Source: CAWUJK01 sp963922865 (GTDB lineage: Bacteria; Patescibacteriota; Gracilibacteria; BD1-5; UBA6164). From it: a DNA stretch of 10,788 nt. The notes below the pieces were generated by a model. That model saw only the letters and a program-made list of their open reading frames with translations, did not search any database and was not told the origin of the DNA. The number at the start of each line of letters is the position of its first letter. Position 1 is the first letter of the stretch. Of the stretch, positions 1 to 7,387 are shown one piece after another. The stretch is taken from contig CAWUJK010000038.1 in the NCBI GenBank assembly GCA_963922865.1, positions 1 to 10,788 on the forward strand, written 5' to 3'. A program made the position numbers and the translations under genes.

Positions 1-96
1 GTTGTTGTAGTTGCAATATTACTCTTGGATATAATAGCTCCTATTTTGATAAAATGGTGGAGTCATAAATATGAAAAAGATAAAACATCTCACTAA
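1..96 (+). CDS. C-terminal end of a membrane protein (partial)
   Basis: Frame 1 is open from the window edge to a TAA and encodes the last 31 residues of a protein. About 18 hydrophobic residues (VVVVAILLLDIIAPILI) are followed by a short hydrophilic tail (KWWSHKYEKDKTSH). This is the pattern of a last membrane helix with a basic, probably cytoplasmic end. The start and the family cannot be seen. The next gene on the same strand begins 45 bases later with no terminator between them, so the two may share a transcript. Confidence 0.6.
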   Translation, partial: VVVVAILLLDIIAPILIKWWSHKYEKDKTSH

Positions 97-141
97 AATA
101 ATAAACCAATTATTATATAATTATTTTTTAATGATAAAAAA

Positions 142-732
142 GTGAAAACTAAAATAGAAAAATTATTTGAAGATATAAAAAATAAAAAAAATGAAATAAC
201 TAAAGAATATGAAAAATTAAAAGAAAAATATGGTTTTAAAATAGAAGGAAAAAAAATTGTATTTAATTCTAGTGCTAGAGAAGAAAATAAAAAATTTAAG
301 AAATCTATTCTGGAGTCTATTTTTTCAGCAAAAGTTAGGGAGATACTATCTGTTCCTTTTATATATTCTATGATAATACCTACTTTAATACTACATCTAT
401 TTTTATTTATTTATCAACAAACAGCTTTTAGACTTTATAAGATACCTCTTGTTAAGTTTTGGGATTATGTTATTTTTGATAGAAAGCAACTTGATTACTT
501 AAATATATTACAAAAATTTAATTGTCTTTATTGTTCTTATGTAAATTGACTTTATCAGTATGGAGTTGAAATAGCCTGAAGAACAGAAAAGTATTGGTGT
601 CCTATAAAACATGCCAAAAAGAAAGCTTGAGAACATTCTTGGGAACAATATTTTGCAGATTATTGAGATGCTAAATGATTTGAAAAAATTTTTACTAGTA
701 TCAAAGAGTTTGAAAAAATAAAAAAAGATTAA
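142..732 (+). CDS. Conserved membrane-associated protein with NCLYCSY / WCPIKH cysteine motifs
   Basis: This 196-residue protein becomes full length when TGA is read as Gly; under the standard code it would stop at 549, inside the conserved core. Residues 1-60 are a Lys/Glu-rich, probably helical arm. About residues 70-95 form a hydrophobic membrane segment. The C-terminal half carries NCLYCSYVNG, then EIAGRTEKYWCPIKH, a Cys/His pattern that could bind a metal. I recognise the core (YLNxLxKxNCxYCxYxNG...TEQYWCPIKHA) as a widespread conserved protein of unknown function, known for instance from Bacteroidetes. The GTG start is the only plausible one after the in-frame TAA at 118-120. The stop overlaps the stop of the convergent tatD gene by 3 nt within a palindrome. 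The metal-binding role is inference. Confidence 0.8.
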
Positions 733-740
733 TCTTTTTT
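721..740. terminator. 20-bp perfect palindrome at convergent gene ends, putative bidirectional terminator
   Basis: The perfect palindrome AAAAAAGATTAATCTTTTTT can fold on either strand into an 8-bp stem with a UUAA loop, and each strand ends in a T tract. It holds the last codons and the stop codons of both flanking genes, so the two proteins both end in Lys-Lys-Asp. The stem has little GC, so termination strength is uncertain, but the placement is exactly where a shared terminator is expected. Confidence 0.6.
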
Positions 741-1574
741 TATTCAAAATGTTTCACAGCTATTTTCAAATATTTGTTTTTTTATTTTTTCTTGCTTTTC
801 ATCTCTCAATTCTATAATTTTTTCAAGTACATATTTTGTAAATATAGGTTCATTTTCTTGTTTTCACCTAAATGGGGCTGGTGTTAGGTACGGGCTGTCA
901 GTTTCTACTAATATATTTTCTAAGGGGATATTTTTTACTGTCTCTTGTACATTTATAGCATTTTTAAATGTAACAATTCCAGAAAAAGCTATTTTGCAGT
1001 TTTGGGAAAAATTAATTAGTTTTTTTGCATAATCTAAATCTTCACTATAAGAGTGGAATATAAAATTTTTGAAATTGCTTTGTTTTAAAATTTCAAATAT
1101 GTCATCTTTTGATTCTCGGTTATGTATTATTAGGGGTAAACTGTATTTTTGTGCTAGAATTATTTGTGATTTGAAAAATAATTTTTGAAGCTGTTTTTTT
1201 TGTTTTATTATTTTTAACTGGTGTTTTTTATCATAATTGGCTATTTTTGTATCATTTTCTGGTTTTAACCAATAGTAATCCAGTCCGCATTCTCAAATAG
1301 CTACTATTTTATTTTTATTTTTTAATATATTATTTTCAAGAGATAAAATTGCTTTTTCTAAATCTAAATCATAAATATCACAAGGATGAATTCATATACT
1401 TAAATATACTCTATCATATTTTGAGGATATTTCTAGAATATCTGAATTAGTTTGAATATTAGTTCAAATTATATTCAAAAAACCTTTTGGGTTTTGTTCC
1501 AAAAAGTTTTTTATTACTTGAGTTGTGTTTTTGTTTTTTGCTAAGTGTGGATGACAATGAGTATCGTATATCAT
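729..1574 (-). CDS. tatD: TatD-family metal-dependent DNase
   Basis: A 281-residue TatD/YcfH-type hydrolase, a TIM-barrel enzyme that uses two metal ions for 3'-5' exonuclease activity on DNA. The family ligands are visible: DTHCH (H6, H8), IGECGLDY (E95), IIHNR (H151), FHSYS (H174) and ETDSPY (D226). The signature TPAPFRGKQNEP-like loop follows, and its Gly237 is encoded by TGA. Arg153 of the H-x-R motif is a CGA codon. Length is slightly above the usual 255-265, due to a Lys-rich insertion near residues 105-135. The gene is last in a minus-strand run, 8 nt after the upstream gene, with no clear ribosome site. Its end lies in the palindrome shared with the opposite gene. The family assignment is firm; the substrate is not determined by sequence. 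Confidence 0.93.
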
Positions 1575-1582
1575 AAGTGAAA

Positions 1583-2104
1583 TTAATAAATAGTTCAGCT
1601 TGCTTGTAACTCAAAGGTATTTCCAGACTTATCAGTAAAATTTGCACTTATTATATTTATATTTTCTGTGTTTTTGTTTTTTTTATTTATATCTATATTT
1701 AATATCTCTTCTTTTGGTTTGATGTTTTTTTTGTCATTGTATTCTATTATTATAGTATTTATTCAAGCTGTATTTCATATATTTGATATATTGGTATTTG
1801 GTTTTTGTTTTACTTTTTTTATTTCTAGGTTTTCTGGGTTATAGACTAGGGAAAAATTTATACTTGTAACATCTCTCATCATATTTCTTGTTTTGACTGA
1901 GATACTGCTTTGATTTTTTTCTATATATATATCTGTTTTGTTTTGTTTATTTTCAAAATCTAGTATGCTTATTTTTATGTTGTTTGTAATTCAATTATTG
2001 TTTATTACATAGAAATTTATTGCTAGTGCAAGCACTAAGCTTATGCTTATTATTCAAATGTTACTTACTATTTTATGTTTTTTATATTTTTTAATTATAT
2101 CCAT
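1583..2104 (-). CDS. N-terminally anchored exported protein with a cohesin-like domain
   Basis: A 173-residue protein. Residues 1-11 are basic (MDIIKKYKKHK) and residues 12-35 are hydrophobic, giving a type II signal anchor or uncleaved signal peptide. The outer part looks like an all-beta domain. The stretch SINFSLVYNPENLEIKKV resembles the cohesin / dockerin-binding fold pattern (F.L.YDP..LE...V), followed by an IIIEYND strand and an NIISANFTDKSGNTFEL ending, also typical of that fold. Cohesin-like domains serve in protein-protein contact at the surface and in pilus-type assemblies. Assignment rests on pattern only and needs a profile search. The gene sits between uvrC (84 nt upstream) and tatD (8 nt downstream) on the same strand. 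Three glycines seen here are TGA. Confidence 0.6.
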
Positions 2105-2188
2105 ATATTTTTTATTTGTATAATATATTTATGATTCTAATCAAAATATATATTATTTCAAATTTTATAAAGGAGATTTTAATTTTTA

Positions 2189-4003
2189 TTAAACAATACC
2201 ATGGTTTTCTAAAATATTTGCTATATTTTTCCCCAAAATACTTTCTAGTGTTTGTTTGTCTTTTTTTGCTAAGTTTTCTATACTGCCAAATTGTTTTAAT
2301 ATCTTTTTCCTTGTTTTTGGTCATATTCATGGTATACTTTCTAGTATATTTTTTTTAGCAGTTTTATTTCTAGAATCTCTATTAAATGTTATTGCAAATC
2401 TATGCGCTTCATCTCTTATTTTTTGTATAAGTCTTAATTCTAAACTATCTTTTTCTAGTATTATTTCTTCAAACTCTCAGTTTTTTAGTGTGTATAAAAT
2501 TTCTTGTTTTTTTGCAATTCCAACTAACTGTAATTTGTCTTTAAAAAATGATTTTTCTACTATTTGATTAACACTACTTAATTGTCATTTTCATCAGTCA
2601 ATTACTATTAAATCAGGTAAGTTTCACAATTTTTCAAGTTCAATTAATCTTCTTGTTATAACTTCTCTCATTGAATCAAAGTCATTTATTTCTAACTCTC
2701 ATAGACTTTTGATTTTTAGTTTTTTGTATTTACTAGGATTTGTTTTTCAATTTTCTATTACACTTCTAGATGCTACTGTGTGGCTTCAAGATAGGTGAGA
2801 TATATCATTACATTCAAAAATTATGTTTTTGTTTATTCTAGAATAATTTAGTTTAAATAATATATTTTTCATCGTAGATTTTGTGAAATTTTTTGTGGCT
2901 AAACTAGATAAATGTTTTTTATACGCAAATTCATATATATTTTTATAACACATTTTTAATAAATCTAGTTTTGTTCATCTTTGTGGAGACTCTATTTTTA
3001 ATTTTTCAAAAATTTTTTCTTTTAATTTTATATGTTTTGAGCTTATTATTCTAGGTGTTTTTGATTCACTGTCTTCTAATATTTTGATTAGATAATTATT
3101 TTTTATATAATTTTCTAAAATTATTTGTGAGTTTTCTTGCAAATTATTTTCTATTTCACAAGGATAAAATCCTATGATTTTACTTCATCTTATTTCTATT
3201 TTTCATATAAATATTTTTTCAAACTTTTCTAAATAATTTATTATATCAAAATCACCTTTTATTCATTCTCTAACTATTTGTTTTTCATCTAGTATTGCTA
3301 TGCTATCTATTTGATCTTTTATGATTTTTGCTCTTTCAAATTCGTGATTTTTGGCAAATTCAAACATTTGTTTGTTTAATTTTTCCAATGTAGATTTATA
3401 ATCTCCTTTTAAAAATTTTTTTATTTGTTGTATTTTATCACAGTACAAATCTTTTATTTCTTCTTGATTTTCTAAAGGTATATTTCAATCAAATAGGTAT
3501 GGGTCTAGATTGTAGTTTGTTTTTTTAGCAAAAAAATTATTTTTTCATATTCAATAACCAAATATTTTTTTTATTATTTTTAATATATTATCAACACTTG
3601 AAGTTGAAATGTATGGTCAAAAATATTCTCAAGAGTCATTTTTTATTCTGGTTTTTATGATTTTTGGGAATTCTTGTTTTGTTATTTTTATATAAATATG
3701 ATTTTTTCCATCTTTCATTAAAATATTATATTTTGGTAGTTTTTGTTTTATCAAATTTGTTTCTAAAATAAGACTTTCGGTTTCATTTTCTACTAAAATA
3801 TATTTTATATTTGTTATTTCTCAAACCATTTTACGTTTAGCAAAACTTAGATTTTGCTTAGAATTAAAATAAGAACTAACTCTAGATTTTAGATTAACGG
3901 ATTTTCAAATATAGATTATTTTTCAGTTCTTATTAAAAAACTGGTAAATACCAGCTGTTTTAGGGAGATTTTTGATTGTTTTAATCATGTTTTGATTTTT
4001 CAT
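2189..4003 (-). CDS. uvrC: UvrABC excinuclease subunit C
   Basis: A 604-residue UvrC, the dual-incision nuclease of nucleotide excision repair. Domains in order: GIY-YIG nuclease for the 3' cut (GIY at 18-20, YIG at 31-33, Glu81 in LILETN, Asn93 in KYN); UVR motif at about 202-235 for UvrB contact; RNase H-like domain for the 5' cut (Asp400 in ECNDISH, Asp469 in IDGGKGQL, His534 in RDEAHRF); tandem helix-hairpin-helix near 550-604 (SIPGIGPKTRKKIL). TGA encodes the Gly of YIG and all three glycines of IDGGKG. The region between the GIY-YIG and UVR parts, about 150-180, lacks the four cysteines of the usual 4Fe-4S site; only Cys188 is near. The start at 4003 is one base after the TAA of the upstream gene; a second Met lies at residue 6. 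Confidence 0.97.
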
Positions 4004-4004
4004 T

Positions 4005-4718
4005 TTATCTCAAATCAATAGTTCCATTTTCTTTTTCTATGTTTTTTAAAAATTCTTGACTTAGTTCTTTGCTTGATTTTTCTTTTTTAATTAAATCTCT
4101 TTTTTCCTGCCAAGCTACTTCAGATACTTTTTCTTCTCCTGTTTTTCATAAATAATTTTCAACTATTGCTCAAAGAGTATCCATCATTAAATCAAATTTA
4201 CTTGGTAGTTTTTTGCTATTAATTTCACTGGCTATTTTTTCTATATGGTTTACTATTATGTATGGTTTATATGCATCATCAAATATCATTTGTTCTGCTC
4301 AAAACTTTAAAATTTTAACATCTCATTTTTTTAAAATAGCGTCTAATATCCCACTTTTATCTACTTCAATTCATTCAAGATGTTTATAGTCAACACTTGA
4401 ACTATTGCTTTTGAGTAATGACCACTCCAATTTTGTTACTCATGATTGTGTTAGTATTAAGCAGTCAAAATACCAATCCATTATTTTATAAATTATTATA
4501 ATGTATAATCAAAATAGATACATTTTAAAATAATCAAATTCTATATACTGTTGTATTAAATATGAATTGTAGTATAAAAAAGTAGGAATCAAAACTCCAA
4601 GACCCATTATCAAAATTATATCATCTAGTATTTTTATGGGATGTTTGTGAAATACTTTTTTTATTTCTTGTCATTCAGCTAGGTATTTTTTGAAAAATGT
4701 TTTATCAAAATTACTCAT
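4005..4718 (-). CDS. Membrane protein with bacterial PH-like (DUF304/bPH2-type) domain
   Basis: A 237-residue protein. Two hydrophobic hairpin segments lie near residues 30-50 (ILDDIILIMGLGVLIPTFLYY) and 64-82 (FKMYLFGLYIIIIYKIMDWY). They are followed directly by a beta-rich stretch, FDCLILTQSGVTKLEW... with HLEGIEVDKSGILDAILKKGDVKIL. This order, two helices and then a 'l.lT..gv.......l....ie.i.....g' pattern, matches the YdbS/bPH2 family. A charged helical tail of about 90 residues (KKEKSSKELSQEFLKNIEKENG) extends beyond the domain and is specific to this protein. The stop is 1 nt before the uvrC start, so translation is probably coupled. The function of this family is largely unknown. The family call is pattern-based. 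Confidence 0.7.
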
Positions 4719-4760
4719 TTTAATATGTTTAGGTTACTGCTATGATTTTATATTATATGC

Positions 4761-5561
4761 TTATTTCAAAACCAAACTCACAGGACAATGATCACTACCC
4801 ATTATATCAGTCATATAATCAATACCTTTAATTTTTTCTATAAACTCTTTATTAATTACAAAATAATCTATCCTCCACCCTACATTGTTAGGTCTAGCTC
4901 ATGCCCTATAACTCCACCAAGAATATATATCAAGCTTGTCTGGATAAAAATATCTCCAAACATCTAAATTTCAATCATTTATAAGTTCTCAAATTTTTTC
5001 TCTCTCAACTGGTAAAAATCATATAGAATTAACATTTTGCTTAGGTCTAGCTATATCTATTGATGTATGACAAATATTAAAATCTCAAGTTATTATTATT
5101 TGCTTGTTTTGTTTTTTTAACTCGCTTGTGTATTTTATTAAACTGTTATAAAAATCCAGCTTATAACTTACCATCTCAGTTCAATCTGCTCTTGTTCATC
5201 AGTTAGGGAAGTATCAGTTAACTAAGACTATATTATTTCAATTATATTTAAACTCTATTTGTGTTATCCTTCAATCTTCATAAAAATTTTTATTCTCTCA
5301 AAAACTATTTTTTAAATCTATTATGTCTATATCATTTTTATAAAAAATAGCAGTTCAAGCATATCAAGCTCTATTTCAAGCATGCCATAAATATTTGTAT
5401 CATTCTATTTCTCAAACATCTTTTAAAAATTGTTCTTCAAAAGCTTTTGTTTCTTGAATACATAATATATCAGGATTTTGTGAGCTTATAAATTCTTTAA
5501 ATCATTTTTTAGCTACTGCTCTTACTCAATTTACATTCCAAGATATTATTTTCATTTGCAT
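4761..5561 (-). CDS. xthA: Exodeoxyribonuclease III / AP endonuclease
   Basis: A 266-residue member of the ExoIII (Xth/ExoA) family, which cuts the backbone 5' of abasic sites and degrades duplex DNA 3'-5' in base excision repair. Visible motifs: ISWNVNGVRA near the N-terminus, CIQETKA with metal-binding Glu37, VNGYFPNGG, TGDFNICH (Asp/Asn of the active site), WRIDYF, and the C-terminal GSDHCP with Asp257 and His258. Most of the glycines, including those of NVNG, TGDFN and FPNGG, are TGA codons. The length is typical of the family. Two starts are possible (Met1 at 5561 or Met3 at 5555); the shorter begins right at MKIISWN, as in most homologues. It heads the minus-strand run xthA, PH-like gene, uvrC, cohesin-like gene, tatD, and is divergent from gpsA. 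Confidence 0.96.
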
Positions 5562-5624
5562 CTTTTTAGGTTTTAATGTTTATTTTATTTTAAATATAAA
5601 TATCAAATTATCAATTAAAAATAT

Positions 5625-5651
5625 TTGAAAATATATTTTTAGCCTTATAAT
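5625..5651 (+). promoter_or_regulatory. Putative sigma-70-type promoter for gpsA
   Basis: TTGAAA at 5625-5630 and a perfect TATAAT at 5646-5651 are separated by 15 bases. The expected transcript start is near 5657, about 25 nt before the gpsA ATG. The same TTGAAA-N15-TATAAT arrangement is found before grpE, which supports both. The AT-rich background makes chance matches easy. Confidence 0.5.
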
Positions 5652-5670
5652 AATTCTTATTTAGAATTAT
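5650..5670. repeat. Inverted repeat ATAATTCT-n5-AGAATTAT at the gpsA promoter
   Basis: An 8-bp perfect inverted repeat with a 5-nt spacer overlaps the end of the -10 box and the expected transcription start of gpsA. The position fits an operator for a dimeric regulator. It could also be a short 5'-end hairpin. No regulator is encoded in the window. Confidence 0.45.
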
Positions 5671-5681
5671 AATTTTGCTAA

Positions 5682-6629
5682 ATGAATACTTTAATATATT
5701 GAACATGAGCTTTTGGTTTTGCCATATTAAATCATTTATCTAAAAATAATAAAAATAGTGATTTTTTTATCTATTGAATAAATGTAGAAGTAAGAAAATA
5801 CTTGCAGAAAAACAAAAAACACCCTATATTTTTTAAAAATATTTCTCTTGGAAATAATGCTATTGTTGTTGATGATTTGAACAAAAAACTCAATCAAATA
5901 GATTTATTAATAATGGCTATCCCATCAAATGCTGTACCAGAACAACTAAAAAAAATAAAAAAATATTTAAAAAAATGAGTTATAATTTTAAACCTCTCAA
6001 AATGAGTAGATAATATTAATTTAAAAACTGTATGAGAATCTGTTTGAGATATTTTGTGAGATTTTGATCATAAATATTGAGCTCTTTCTGGTTGAATGAT
6101 AGCTCTTGAGTTGGTAGAAGCTAATTATATGTGAGCTGATTTGGCTGTAGATGACTTAGAAGTTTGAGAGAAGATAAAATCAATATTTTCAAAAGAAAAT
6201 TTAGATATAAAAATAGTTTTAAACAACACAAAAGCAGTTGAACTTTATTGAGCGCTTAAAAATGTAATTGCTATATGTATATGATATTATCAGGGTATTT
6301 GATACGATGCTTCTAGTGTATGATATTTTATGTGTAGATTATATGATGAGCTTGAGTTACTTATGAAAAAATTTTCTGCTTGATCTTTGAGTTTTTCACA
6401 CTATTCTCTTGGTTGAGATTTAATTGCTACTTGTTTTGGTAAATCTAGAAATAGAGAATTTTGAAAAATGTTATGAAAATGAAAAAAACCTACAAAAATA
6501 TTAAAAACTCTTGAAGAATCAAATAAAATAGCAGAATGATATTATACTTTTAAATGATTGTATAAAATGACTAAATGAGATAATAATTTCATTGAAATAA
6601 ACAAAATTTGAGCTAAAATATTTGATTAA
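5682..6629 (+). CDS. gpsA: Glycerol-3-phosphate dehydrogenase [NAD(P)+], divergent
   Basis: A 315-residue protein that reduces dihydroxyacetone phosphate to sn-glycerol-3-phosphate for phospholipid synthesis in the cytoplasm. The Rossmann motif is IYGTGAFGFA (residues 5-14), with Gly7 and Gly9 both TGA. Then come AIPSNAVPEQL, NLSKGVD, and the catalytic core VELYGALKNVIAIC with Lys193, GGDLIATC, SRNREFGKMLGKG and a late AEGYYTFK. These match GpsA from end to end. One difference is clear: the usual SGPSFA/SGPTFA motif reads SGGMIALEL here, and the region before GDL reads HYSLGGDL rather than AGLGDL. The gene is monocistronic by context, between its own promoter and a palindrome at 6635. It is divergent from xthA across 120 bp. 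Confidence 0.9.
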
Positions 6630-6634
6630 AACTT

Positions 6635-6658
6635 AAAACAAAAATATATTTTTGTTTT
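6635..6658 (+). terminator. 24-bp perfect palindrome after gpsA, putative terminator
   Basis: A perfect 24-bp palindrome (arm AAAACAAAAATA) starts 5 bases after the gpsA stop. The RNA would fold to a long A-U hairpin whose 3' arm is U-rich, followed by AUU. It lies between gpsA and the grpE promoter, where transcription should end. Low GC makes it a weak classical terminator. Confidence 0.5.
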
Positions 6659-6701
6659 ATTAGCTCTAGATATTAAATTCTATATTTATGTAAATATAAT
6701 A

Positions 6702-6728
6702 TTGAAAATTAATTTTTATTGCTATAAT
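6702..6728 (+). promoter_or_regulatory. Putative extended -10 promoter for grpE-lysA
   Basis: TTGAAA at 6702-6707, a 15-base spacer, then TATAAT at 6723-6728 preceded by TGC, which makes an extended -10 (TGnTATAAT). The transcript would start near 6735, leaving a 60-nt 5' leader before grpE. The same box pair and spacing are found before gpsA, and a similar TGC-type extended -10 precedes the RNA at 8749. Confidence 0.6.
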
Positions 6729-6738
6729 ATTTTACTGT

Positions 6739-6758
6739 AACACTTTAGTTTTAGTGTT
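6739..6758 (+). repeat. Inverted repeat AACACT-n8-AGTGTT in the grpE 5' leader
   Basis: A 6-bp inverted repeat with an 8-nt spacer sits at the start of the grpE transcript. It recalls the CIRCE heat-shock operator in its CACT/AGTG core, but CIRCE has longer arms and a longer spacer, so it is not a CIRCE match. It could be an operator for another repressor or a 5' hairpin. Confidence 0.4.
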
Positions 6759-6760
6759 TA

Positions 6761-6790
6761 TTTTAATATTTTTAATTTTAATATTTTTAT
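6761..6790 (+). repeat. Two tandem copies of a 15-bp A/T repeat before the grpE start
   Basis: TTTTAATATTTTTAA at 6761-6775 is followed directly by a second copy at 6776-6790 that differs in the last base. The repeat fills the stretch between the inverted repeat and the start codon, where a ribosome site would be. It could be slippage of low-complexity DNA or a flexible, U-rich translation leader. Confidence 0.6.
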
Positions 6791-6794
6791 AACT

Positions 6795-7370
6795 ATGAGT
6801 AAACATAAAGATAAAGATAATCTAGAAATAGAAGATGTAGTAGAGCAAATGCAAGAAGAAGTAATTGATGTAGAAAATGATGATTGAAGTATAAATGAAG
6901 ATAAGTTGGAAGATGCTATTCATCCTGAATGAGAAATTGAGCAAGAGCAAAATTCAGATTGTAAAGATATACTACTAAAAACACAAGCTGATTTTGCTAA
7001 TTTTAAAGCAAGAGTTGAAAGAGATAAATCTGATATGGTTTTCTTTCTAAAACAAGATATATTGAAAAAAGTGTTGCCATCTTTAGATGATTTAGAAAGA
7101 ATAATAAAATCAAGTAGCAAAAAAGATAAAGATTCTCCAATTTATGAAGGCCTGCTTGCTTTACAAAAAAAACTTTCTTGCGATTTGGAGAAAATGTGAG
7201 TTAAACATTTTAAATCACTTTGAGAAGAAGTTAATCCTGATAGGCATGATGTTATGACTACTTTAGTTTGAAAACCTGAGTGAATAATTTGTGATGAGTT
7301 TGAGAAATGATATCTTCTTGATTCTAAAGTCCTTAGACATTCAAAAGTTATTGTTTGAGCTTGAGAATAA
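6795..7370 (+). CDS. grpE: GrpE nucleotide exchange factor of the DnaK chaperone
   Basis: A 191-residue GrpE, the dimeric factor that releases ADP from DnaK. Residues 1-55 are an acidic, disordered-type tail. A long helix follows (LLKTQADFANFKARVERDKSD), then ILKKVLPSLDDLERII matching the family 'lLpvlDnLera' pattern. The C-terminal beta-wing reads GVKHFKSLGEEVNPDRHDVM ... EFEKGYLLDSKVLRHSKVIVG, matching 'G...ei...Gd.fdP..H.av...e....G.vv.v...GY.l..rvlRpa.V.V'. Several wing glycines are TGA. No dnaK or dnaJ is in the window. It is the first gene of a pair with lysA, 17 nt downstream. It lies behind an extended -10 promoter with a 60-nt leader that holds an inverted repeat and a tandem repeat. 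Confidence 0.95.
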
Positions 7371-7387
7371 TTTATTAACTAAAGTCT

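Noticed and set aside
508..747. Minus-strand ORF over the end of the Cys-motif gene.
   Set aside because: It is a shadow of the plus-strand gene, whose conserved residues show the true frame.
2116..2567. Hydrophobic plus-strand ORFs with an AAAGGAG-like sequence near 2168.
   Set aside because: They lie antisense to uvrC and its 3' flank, and their Phe/Leu/Ile-rich translation is what the complement of AT-rich coding DNA gives.
6739..6758. CIRCE (HrcA) operator before grpE.
   Set aside because: The arms are 6 bp with an 8-nt spacer; CIRCE has 9-bp arms (TTAGCACTC) and a 9-nt spacer. Only CACT/AGTG agrees.
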